A DNA stretch of 64,000 nucleotides from NCBI GenBank assembly GCA_037445635.1, contig JBBIKC010000011.1:12837-76836 (forward strand). Direction: 5' to 3'. Position 1 is the stretch's first letter. Each line of letters opens with the position of its first letter. The notes beneath the pieces were generated by a model. It made no database searches. It was not told the DNA's origin and saw only the letters and a list, made by a program, of their open reading frames with translations. The stretch is from JBFMCC01 sp037445635. Lineage in GTDB: Bacteria; Chloroflexota; Anaerolineae; Anaerolineales; Villigracilaceae. The position numbers and the translations under genes were made by a program. Positions 17,689 to 24,820 of this stretch are shown here, piece after piece.

Positions 17689-20100
17689 ATGCCCAAAAAG
17701 AAGGGCTCTCCTTTGCTTCCCCTCGAAAAAGAAGAAATCATCAACGACTACCGCCTCGCCTACCAGAGCCGGCAGGCTTCGCTCATCGGGCGCCGCGAGG
17801 TGTTGAGCGGCAAGGCGAAGTTCGGCATCTTCGGCGATGGCAAGGAACTTGCCAACATTGCGATTGTGCGCGCCTTTCAGAAAGGCGACTGGCGCTCAGG
17901 ATATTATCGTGACCAGACCTGGATGTTCATGTTAGGGGTGATGAACATCCAGGAATTTTTTGCTCAACTCTATGCCCATGCCGATGTCGCCCACGATTCC
18001 AACTCCGCCGGGCGCATGATGAACGCGCACTTTGCCAGCCGCTACCTCAACCCCGACGGCACCTGGCGCCCTCAGACCGACCTCTACAACTCCGCCGCCG
18101 ATGTTTCGCCCACCGGAACGCAAATGCCGCGCGCGGTGGGGCTGGCGTATGCCTCGGTGGTGTACCGCCATCTGCAAGAACTCAAAGGCTTCACCCAATT
18201 TTCGAAGAACGGCAACGAGGTGACGTTTGCCAGCATCGGCAACGCTTCCACCGCCGAGGGGATGTTCTGGGAATCGGTCAACGCCATCGGCGTGCTCAAA
18301 GCGCCGGCCGTCATCACCGTGTATGACGACGGCTACGGCATCTCCGTCCCTAATCAGTTTCAGATGGTGAAGGAAAACATCTACGCCATTTTGAGCGGCT
18401 TCCAGCGCGACCCATGCCCCGAACCCGATTGTCTGCGCGGTTACGACCTGTATCAGGTGCGCGGGTGGGATTACCCCGCCCTGCTCGAAACCTATGCCGC
18501 CGCCGCTGAAACGGCGCGCGAGTATCACATCCCGGCGCTGGTGCATGTCATCGAGGTCACACAGCCACAGGGTCACAGCACCAGCGGCTCACACGAACGC
18601 TATAAGCCTCCCGAACGACTCAAATTCGAGGAAGAGTTCGACTGCATCCGCAAGATGCGCGAGTGGATGATCGAACACCGCGTCATTTCGGACCCGGAAC
18701 TGGCTGCCCTCGAAAAAGCCGACTACGAGGCTGTGGAGGGAATCCGCAAAGCCGCATGGGAGGCGTACCTCAACCCCATTTTGGAAGAACGCGCCCAGGT
18801 GATGGACATGCTGGACGAAATCGCCACCACCTCCAGCCATGCGTCGGAGTTGAAGCAGGTTCGGGAACGGCTGGCAGACCTCCCGTCGGTGACGAGGCGG
18901 GATGTGCACGCGGCAGCGCATGAGGCGCTGCGCATCCTGCGCGATGAGGCGAATCCATCCAAGCAGATTTTGATCCAATGGAAGAACGAACAGGAGACGC
19001 TCAATCTCGAACGCTATGGTTCGCATTTGTACAGCGGGAGCGCGTTGAAGGTGGAAGAGGTGAAGCCGGTCTATTCTGCTTCGTCGCCGACGGTGTTTGG
19101 CTTTGAGGTGATGAACGCGGCGTTCGATGCCATTCTGGCGCGCGACCCGCGCGTGATTGCGTTTGGCGAGGACGTGGGCCGGCTGGGCGATGTGAACCAG
19201 GGATTCAAGGGGCTGCAGGAAAAATACGGCGAGTTCCGCGTGACGGATACCGGCATCCGCGAGGCGACGATTTTGGGGCAGGCGATTGGGATGGCAATGC
19301 GCGGACTGCGTCCGATTGCAGAGATTCAATATCTCGATTATTTGCTGTATGCCTTGCAGATCATGTCGGATGATTTGGCGACGCTGCACTGGCGCACGGC
19401 GGGCGGGCAGGCGGCGCCGGTCATTGTGCGCACGCGCGGGCATCGGCTGGAGGGGGTGTGGCATTCGGGTTCGCTCATGGCGGGCATCATCCATCTCGTG
19501 CGCGGGATGAATGTGCTGGTGCCGCGCGATATGACCCGCGCCGCAGGGTTTTACAACACCATCCTGAAAGCGGACGAACCCGCCATCATCGTGGAGGTGC
19601 TGAACGGGTACCGCGTAAAAGAAAAACTGCCCAACAACATCGGCGAGATGACGGTGCCGGTGGGTGTGCCGGAGGTCATCCGTGAGGGAAGCGACATCAC
19701 GATTGTCACCTATGGGGCGTGCTGCCGCATTGCGCTGGATGCGGCGAATAAATTAGCGCAGGTGGGCATCGAAGCGGAGGTTGTGGATGTGCAGTCGCTG
19801 CTGCCGTTCGATGTGCGCGGGCAGATTGTCGAGTCTTTGAAGAAGACGAACCGCATTCTCTTTGTGGATGAAGATGTCCCCGGCGGGACAAGCGCCTACA
19901 TGCTGCAGCAGGTGATCGAAAAGCAAGGCGGCTACTTTTACCTCGACTCGCCGGCGCGTACGCTGAGCGGCGCCGACCATCGCCCCGCCTATGGCAGTGA
20001 CGGCGATTACTGGTCCAAACCAAATGCGGAGACGATTTTCGATACGGTGTATGAGATGATGCATGAAGTGGACCCGAGGCGATTTCCGGAGTTTAAGTGA
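17689..20100 (+). CDS. Fused alpha-beta E1 component of a 2-oxoacid dehydrogenase complex
   Basis: Thiamine-diphosphate-dependent decarboxylase, 803 residues. The alpha-like half (1-430) has the cofactor region FASIGNASTAEGMFWE and YDDGYGISVPNQFQ, with Asn-Ala in place of GDG. The beta-like half (460-803) shows VIAFGEDVGRLGDVNQGF, IREATILGQAIG and the C-terminal transketolase domain with FVDEDVPGGTSAYML. Such fusions are known from Bacteroidetes and other phyla and are annotated as pyruvate or branched-chain E1; the substrate cannot be decided here. E2 and E3 follow on the same strand, so this is the start of the complex operon. Confidence 0.9.
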   Translation: MPKKKGSPLLPLEKEEIINDYRLAYQSRQASLIGRREVLSGKAKFGIFGDGKELANIAIVRAFQKGDWRSGYYRDQTWMFMLGVMNIQEFFAQLYAHADVAHDSNSAGRMMNAHFASRYLNPDGTWRPQTDLYNSAADVSPTGTQMPRAVGLAYASVVYRHLQELKGFTQFSKNGNEVTFASIGNASTAEGMFWESVNAIGVLKAPAVITVYDDGYGISVPNQFQMVKENIYAILSGFQRDPCPEPDCLRGYDLYQVRGWDYPALLETYAAAAETAREYHIPALVHVIEVTQPQGHSTSGSHERYKPPERLKFEEEFDCIRKMREWMIEHRVISDPELAALEKADYEAVEGIRKAAWEAYLNPILEERAQVMDMLDEIATTSSHASELKQVRERLADLPSVTRRDVHAAAHEALRILRDEANPSKQILIQWKNEQETLNLERYGSHLYSGSALKVEEVKPVYSASSPTVFGFEVMNAAFDAILARDPRVIAFGEDVGRLGDVNQGFKGLQEKYGEFRVTDTGIREATILGQAIGMAMRGLRPIAEIQYLDYLLYALQIMSDDLATLHWRTAGGQAAPVIVRTRGHRLEGVWHSGSLMAGIIHLVRGMNVLVPRDMTRAAGFYNTILKADEPAIIVEVLNGYRVKEKLPNNIGEMTVPVGVPEVIREGSDITIVTYGACCRIALDAANKLAQVGIEAEVVDVQSLLPFDVRGQIVESLKKTNRILFVDEDVPGGTSAYMLQQVIEKQGGYFYLDSPARTLSGADHRPAYGSDGDYWSKPNAETIFDTVYEMMHEVDPRRFPEFK

Positions 20101-20152
20101 ACAGTTATCAGTGAGCAGTTATCAGTGATCAGTGATCAGTGAGCAGTGAACA
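20101..20152. repeat. Short-word repeat island (ATCAGTGA words), left of four-helix gene
   Basis: At least six degenerate copies of AGTTATCAGTGAGCAGT-type words. The complementary words occur at 20622-20672, on the other side of the four-helix-bundle gene. Confidence 0.7.
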
Positions 20153-20167
20153 GTGAAAGGAGCAAAG

Positions 20168-20629
20168 ATGAGCGTGTTGAAACATGCAGGCAGTTTCCGC
20201 GATTTGATTGTGTATCAGAAAAGCCGTCAGTTACAGCGTGAAATCAAGGCTCTTACAATGTCGTTTCCGGGAGATGAGAAGTTTTCGCTGACCGACCAAA
20301 TCCGTCGGTCGTCGCGTTCGATTGGCGCAAACATTGCCGAGGCATGGGCAAAACGCAGATACGAGAAACACTTCATCAGCAAATTGACAGATGCCGACGG
20401 CGAGCAGATGGAAACCCAGCACTGGATAGAAACCGCATTAGAAAGCGGTTATATTGACCAGAAAACCAGCGCCTCTTTGATGGAAAAATGTCTGGAAATT
20501 GGACGAATGCTCAACGGCATGATGGACAAAGCAGATTTATTTTGCGGGGAACCGCCGCATTCAGTGCGCGAAGAACCAGCCGAATATTTCGTTGACGTAC
20601 ACGACAATCTTTTCATTGATACTGACTGA
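20168..20629 (+). CDS. Four-helix bundle protein (23S rRNA intervening-sequence protein family)
   Basis: A 153-residue helical protein with FRDLIVYQKSRQL near residue 10 and the family hallmark QIRRSSRSIGANIAEAWAKRR near 45 (cut for length to SSRSIGANIAEAW), which identifies the IVP/S23 family. These proteins form pentameric helical bundles; some genes sit in 23S rRNA insertions, others are scattered, and the function is unknown. Start at 20168 is set by AAAGGAG. It interrupts the E1-E2 gene pair and is bracketed by inverted word repeats. Confidence 0.88.
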   Translation: MSVLKHAGSFRDLIVYQKSRQLQREIKALTMSFPGDEKFSLTDQIRRSSRSIGANIAEAWAKRRYEKHFISKLTDADGEQMETQHWIETALESGYIDQKTSASLMEKCLEIGRMLNGMMDKADLFCGEPPHSVREEPAEYFVDVHDNLFIDTD

Positions 20630-20672
20630 TTACTGATCACCGATCACTGATTACTGATAACTGATTACTCCG
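20622..20672. repeat. Short-word repeat island, right of four-helix gene
   Basis: TGATTACTGATCACCGATCA-type words, the reverse complement of the words at 20101-20152; overlaps the end of the four-helix gene and stops just before the E2 ribosome site. Confidence 0.65.
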
Positions 20673-20681
20673 GAGGCACCC

Positions 20682-21902
20682 ATGGCAACTAAAGTACTCG
20701 TTCCATTGTTAGGCGAAGGCGTTGAAGAAGTAACGGTCACCAAGTGGCTGAAAAAGGAAGGCGATACGGTCAAAGAACTGGAACCTTTGCTGGAGGTCAA
20801 TACCGATAAGGTGGATACCGAAATCCCTGCGCCCGCCTCGGGAACGGTGTTGAAAATTCTGGCAGAAGAGGGAGCCGCCGCGAAGGTGGGGCAGGTGTTG
20901 GCGTTGATTGGCAAGCCGGGAGAAGAAGCAGTCAGTGAACAGTCACCAGTAAGCAGTGAGTTAAAGGTCGAAGGTCGAAAGTCGTATGTTCCTCAACCTT
21001 CGACTTTGGACGTTCGACGTTCGACTGATCTTGGTTTTATTTCCCCCGTCGTTGCAAAGATCGCTGCCGAGCATGGTGTTGACCTTTCCCAGGTGAAGGG
21101 AAGCGGTCTCCAGGGGCGCATCACCAAAAACGATGTGTTGAATTATGTCGAAAGTCAAAAATCGAAAGTCGGGATGCCCGTTCCCCCGTCATCCGCCCCT
21201 CACCTGACCCCTGACACTGGAACAGGTGACACCCTCATCAAACACAGCGTCATCCGCCGGCAGATTGCCGAACACATGGTCATGTCCAAGCATACTTCCC
21301 CGCATGTGCTGACGGTGATGGAAGCGGATATGTCGAAGGTGATTCGTCACCGCGCCGCAAACAAGGATATGTTCGCCCGCGATGGGGTCAACCTCACGTT
21401 TACAGCGTATTTCATGATGGCAATCGTTGCGGGGCTGAAGGCATACCCCATCGTCAATTCCTCATGGACCGACGAAGGCGTGCTGGTGCACAAGGCAATC
21501 AACATCGGCATGGCGACTTCGCTCGGTGAGGAAGGCTTGATTGTGCCGGTCATCAAAGGCGCGGACAATTTGTCGCTCCTTGCCATGGCGCGGACGGTGA
21601 ACGATCTGGCGAATCGCGCCCGCTCGAAGAAACTGCAGCCGGACGAAGTCAAAGGCGGGACGTTCACGCTGACCAATCACGGTATCAGCGGGTCGCTGCT
21701 GGCATTCCCGGTCATCAACCAGCCCCAATGCGGGATTCTGGGCGTCGGCGCGATGCAGAAGCGGGTGGTTGTCGTGGATGACGCGATTGCCATCCGCCCG
21801 ATGGTGTATCTGTCGTTTGTGTTCGACCATCGCATCCTGGATGGTGCGTCCGCAGATTGGTTTTTGGCGAAGGTCAAGGAGACGCTGGAGAATTGGGCGT
21901 AA
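20682..21902 (+). CDS. Dihydrolipoamide acyltransferase (E2 component)
   Basis: Core of the 2-oxoacid dehydrogenase complex, 406 residues. Single lipoyl domain at 1-78 with the lipoylated Lys in NTDKVDTE; peripheral subunit-binding domain at about 110-150 (ISPVVAKIAAEHGVDLSQV, GLQGRITKNDV); catalytic domain from about 185 with DHRILDGASADWFL holding the active-site His and Asp. A CGGAGG site precedes the ATG. The first interdomain linker is encoded by short-word repeats (20928-21030) and the second by related words, an unusual origin for linker sequence. Acyl specificity is unknown. Confidence 0.93.
   Translation: MATKVLVPLLGEGVEEVTVTKWLKKEGDTVKELEPLLEVNTDKVDTEIPAPASGTVLKILAEEGAAAKVGQVLALIGKPGEEAVSEQSPVSSELKVEGRKSYVPQPSTLDVRRSTDLGFISPVVAKIAAEHGVDLSQVKGSGLQGRITKNDVLNYVESQKSKVGMPVPPSSAPHLTPDTGTGDTLIKHSVIRRQIAEHMVMSKHTSPHVLTVMEADMSKVIRHRAANKDMFARDGVNLTFTAYFMMAIVAGLKAYPIVNSSWTDEGVLVHKAINIGMATSLGEEGLIVPVIKGADNLSLLAMARTVNDLANRARSKKLQPDEVKGGTFTLTNHGISGSLLAFPVINQPQCGILGVGAMQKRVVVVDDAIAIRPMVYLSFVFDHRILDGASADWFLAKVKETLENWA
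20928..21030. repeat. Word repeats inside the E2 linker
   Basis: CAGTGA words (20932-20960) are followed by AAGGTCGAAGGTCGAAAGTC and its inverted partner CCTTCGACTTTGGACGTTCG about 25 bases later. The array is translated in frame between lipoyl and subunit-binding domains. Confidence 0.65.
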
Positions 21903-21988
21903 GTTTCAAGTGTCACGTTTCAGGTGTCAAGTTCCAAGTTGCAGGTATCAAGTTCCAAGTGAGAAGTTCCGAGACTCAACATTAGACG
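21903..21988. repeat. Short-word repeat island (CAAGTTCCAAGT words)
   Basis: Five to six tandem TCAAGTTCCAAG-type words fill most of the E2 to methyltransferase gap. Confidence 0.6.
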
Positions 21989-22003
21989 TGCTGAGGAATA
22001 ATA

Positions 22004-22474
22004 ATGATAGAAGATTCTGTTGATCATGCCGACGTGAAAATCCATCCGCCGCTATTGCTGGCGATCCACCTCGCCGCTGCGTACGTAGCAAAGTGGGCGA
22101 TTCTCATTCCGCTCATCCTGCCGGGCGCGATCCGCAATCTGGGCTTTGTGCTGGTGGTCGCTGGCTTGTTGCTGGGCGCAGCCGCATTCGTGGAATTTTA
22201 CAAGGCGCACACAACTCTCAACCCGCATGGGAGCGTGAGAAAACTCGTCACATCGGGGGCATATCGCTTCACGCGCAACCCAATCTATTTGGGTTTCGTT
22301 CTCATGCTGGCGGGTTTCCCGTTATTTTCAGGGACAATCTGGGGCGCGCTGCTCGTTCCTGTAATGATCGTCAACATGAACAGCCTTGTTATTCAGCACG
22401 AGGAGGCTTACTTGCAGAAAAAATTCGGGGATGAGTACACCCGCTACCGGTCAAGTGTGAGGCGCTGGTTCTAG
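22004..22474 (+). CDS. Isoprenylcysteine carboxyl methyltransferase-like membrane protein
   Basis: A 156-residue polytopic protein with four or five hydrophobic helices and the family C-terminus: SGAYRFTRNPIYLGFVLML followed by IQHEEAYLQKKFGDEYTRY, giving the RNP, HEE and Y motifs of ICMT-like SAM methyltransferases. It is a paralogue of the gene at 3198-3683. Nothing links it biochemically to the dehydrogenase complex it is embedded in. Confidence 0.82.
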   Translation: MIEDSVDHADVKIHPPLLLAIHLAAAYVAKWAILIPLILPGAIRNLGFVLVVAGLLLGAAAFVEFYKAHTTLNPHGSVRKLVTSGAYRFTRNPIYLGFVLMLAGFPLFSGTIWGALLVPVMIVNMNSLVIQHEEAYLQKKFGDEYTRYRSSVRRWF

Positions 22475-22483
22475 GGAAATCCC

Positions 22484-23149
22484 ATGTCCATCCAAAAATC
22501 TGAAATCCAACTCGATGTGAATGGCAAGAAGGTCAATGCTTATCTGGCAGATGGCGGCGGGAAAGGCGTTCTCGTGTTGCCTTCGTGGTGGGGGCTCAAG
22601 CCTTTTTTCAAACAGGTTTGCGATCAACTTGCAGAACATGGATACACAGCGCTCGCGCTCGATTACTATCACGGTCGTATCGGCGCTACGATTGAGGAGG
22701 CAAAAACCTTGCAGCAGGAAGCCGAAGGCGATGTGGATGCCATGAGCGCGATGGTCAAGGCGGCGAAGGAGCATCTTGTGTCGCTTCGGCCGGGTAAGCC
22801 AATTGGCATCGTTGGCTTTTCGATGGGCACAGATTGGGCGCTGATCACTGCGGCGAGAGAGCCGGATGTCGCTGCGACAGTTTTGTTTTATGGAGGCTGG
22901 AGCACGGATTTCAGCAACATGAAATCAAAAGTGTTGGGGCATTACGCGGAAACAGATGAATGGGTACCGCTTGAGCAGGTGAAGGAAATGGAACAGAATA
23001 TGAAATCCGCCGCTGTGGACGTGACGATTCATCTCTACCCGAAAACTGCTCACTGGTTCATGGAAGCGGACCGCCCCGAATTTGATTTGCCTGCCGCGAC
23101 GTTGGCATGGGAACGCACGTTTGAGTTTTTGAAGTCAAATCTAAAGTAG
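22484..23149 (+). CDS. Dienelactone hydrolase-family alpha/beta hydrolase
   Basis: A 221-residue hydrolase of the DLH fold. The nucleophile elbow is GFSMGTDWAL, with Ser where classical dienelactone hydrolases have Cys; the remaining triad is likely Asp in AETDEWVP and His in TAHWFME. Oxyanion strand VLVLPSWWGLKPF is near residue 30. It starts ten bases after the membrane methyltransferase-like gene, suggesting co-transcription. Substrate unknown. Confidence 0.85.
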   Translation: MSIQKSEIQLDVNGKKVNAYLADGGGKGVLVLPSWWGLKPFFKQVCDQLAEHGYTALALDYYHGRIGATIEEAKTLQQEAEGDVDAMSAMVKAAKEHLVSLRPGKPIGIVGFSMGTDWALITAAREPDVAATVLFYGGWSTDFSNMKSKVLGHYAETDEWVPLEQVKEMEQNMKSAAVDVTIHLYPKTAHWFMEADRPEFDLPAATLAWERTFEFLKSNLK

Positions 23150-23172
23150 TACAATTGGTTACAAATCTCAAG

Positions 23173-23329
23173 TTGCTCTGTTGCAAACACCTTCAGAGTC
23201 TGTCACTGCGAGCGGAGCGCTTGCCCTGAGCCTGTCGAAGGGAAGCAGTCTCCCTGCCTGCGAGGAGATTGCTTCGATGCCTTCGGCATCTCGCAATGAC
23301 GGCAAAAACGAATGATTGCAACAAAGCAA
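23173..23329 (-). mobile_element. MITE-like repeat, copy B
   Basis: Terminal inverted repeats TTGCTCTGTTGCAA and TTGCAACAAAGCAA match at 13 of 14 positions. A 7-bp duplication TCTCAAG (23166-23172 and 23330-23336) flanks it. The body is the inverted counterpart of copy A (17441-17610), but its central module is a CCTGAGCCTGTCGAAGGG word instead. It lies in a gap made of TCTAATC words before lpd. Confidence 0.8.
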
Positions 23330-23374
23330 TCTCAAGTCTCTAATCTCTAATCCTAAATCTCTCTGGAGAAACTC

Positions 23375-24775
23375 ATGGCAGAAAATTTCGATGTCGTCGT
23401 CATTGGCGCGGGACCTGCGGGGTACGTCGCCGCGATCCGCGCCGCACAACTTAAGCAGAAGGTCGCCATCGTGGACAAACAATGGCTGGGCGGTGTGTGC
23501 CTGAACGTTGGATGCATCCCGTCCAAGTCGCTGCTCAAAAACGCAGAGGTGGCGCACATCCTGCGCGAGCGCAGCAAGGACTTTGGCTTCTCGTTCGAAA
23601 ACCTCAAACTCGATTACAGCGTGGCGGTCAAACGCTCGCGCCAGAACTCAGATCGCCTGACCAAGGGAGTCGGCTTCCTGATGCGGAAGAACAACATCGC
23701 GGTCTTCATGGGCGAAGCGAAGTTCAAGGCGAAGGATACCGTCAACGTCACAGACAAGGACGGGAAGGTCACCGAGCTCAAGGCGAAGAACATCATCGTT
23801 GCCACGGGCGCAAGCGCGGCAGTGCCGGGCGCCTGGAAAGTGGACGGGCAAAAGGTCGTCACCTATTATGAAGCGATTTTGCAGGAGAAACTGCCGAAGT
23901 CGGTGATTGTCATCGGGTCTGGCGCGATCGGGGTGGAGTTTTCCACCGTGTGGAATTCCTACGGCGTGGATGTGACCATCGTTGAGATGCTGCCGCGCCT
24001 GGTTCCGCTGGAAGATGAGGAAATCTCAAAGGAACTGGAAAAGGAGTTCAAGAAGCGCGGCATCAAGTCGCTGACCGGGCATAAGGTCGAATCAGTCGAA
24101 GCGACGAAGACGGGCGTGAAGGTGAAGGTCAGCGCCGAGGGCAAAGAAACGACCCTCGAAGCGGAGCAGGCCCTGGTCGCGATCGGGTTCCGTCCCAATT
24201 CAAAGGGACTCGGCCTCGAAGAGGTCGGCGTCAAAATCGATCAGCGCGGCTTCGTCGAGATCAATGAGAAGATGCAGACCAGTGTGCAGAACATCTACGC
24301 CATTGGCGATGTGACCGGCAAACTCATGCTGGCGCACGTCGGTTCAGCGATGGGCATTGTGGCGGCGGAGGTGATTGCCGGCGCAGAAACGGTGACGCTC
24401 GATTACGAGATGATGCCGCGCGCCACTTACTGCCAGCCGCAAATCGCCTCGTTCGGACTCACCGAGGCGCAGGCGAAGGAACGCGGCTACACAGTTAAGA
24501 TTGGGCGTTTTCCCTTTCAAGCCAACGGCAAGGCGCTGGGGCTGGGTGATTACGGCGGCTTTGTGAAGATCGTGGTGGACGAGAAATACGGCGAGATTCT
24601 CGGCGCGCACATGATTGGTCCCGAAGTGACCGAACTGCTGCCCGAACTGACGCTGGCGCGCATGATGGAACTGACCCCGCACGAGATCGCGCGCAACATC
24701 CATGCGCATCCTACACTTTCGGAAGTGCTGATGGAAGCGGCGCACGGGGCAGAAGGCAGCCCGATCCATATTTAG
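23375..24775 (+). CDS. lpdA: Dihydrolipoyl dehydrogenase (E3 component)
   Basis: FAD enzyme that reoxidises dihydrolipoamide with NAD; 466 residues. FAD-binding VIGAGPAGYVAAIRAAQL, the redox-active disulfide GGVCLNVGCIPSKSLL, NAD-binding VIGSGAIGVEF, the second FAD motif IYAIGDVTG and the C-terminal active-site HAHPTLSE are intact. TGGAGAAA precedes the ATG. It completes the E1-E2-E3 set and is followed by a strong terminator. MITE copy B separates it from the rest of the cluster, so it may have its own promoter. Confidence 0.96.
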   Translation: MAENFDVVVIGAGPAGYVAAIRAAQLKQKVAIVDKQWLGGVCLNVGCIPSKSLLKNAEVAHILRERSKDFGFSFENLKLDYSVAVKRSRQNSDRLTKGVGFLMRKNNIAVFMGEAKFKAKDTVNVTDKDGKVTELKAKNIIVATGASAAVPGAWKVDGQKVVTYYEAILQEKLPKSVIVIGSGAIGVEFSTVWNSYGVDVTIVEMLPRLVPLEDEEISKELEKEFKKRGIKSLTGHKVESVEATKTGVKVKVSAEGKETTLEAEQALVAIGFRPNSKGLGLEEVGVKIDQRGFVEINEKMQTSVQNIYAIGDVTGKLMLAHVGSAMGIVAAEVIAGAETVTLDYEMMPRATYCQPQIASFGLTEAQAKERGYTVKIGRFPFQANGKALGLGDYGGFVKIVVDEKYGEILGAHMIGPEVTELLPELTLARMMELTPHEIARNIHAHPTLSEVLMEAAHGAEGSPIHI

Positions 24776-24782
24776 CGTATTA

Positions 24783-24820
24783 GACCCTAAAGGTCTGCAA
24801 GACCTTTAGGGTCTTTTTTT
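24783..24820 (+). terminator. Rho-independent terminator of lpdA
   Basis: Perfect 14-bp stem (GACCCTAAAGGTCT and complement), three-base loop, then seven T residues. The 3' end of the convergent C39-like gene abuts it. Confidence 0.95.
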
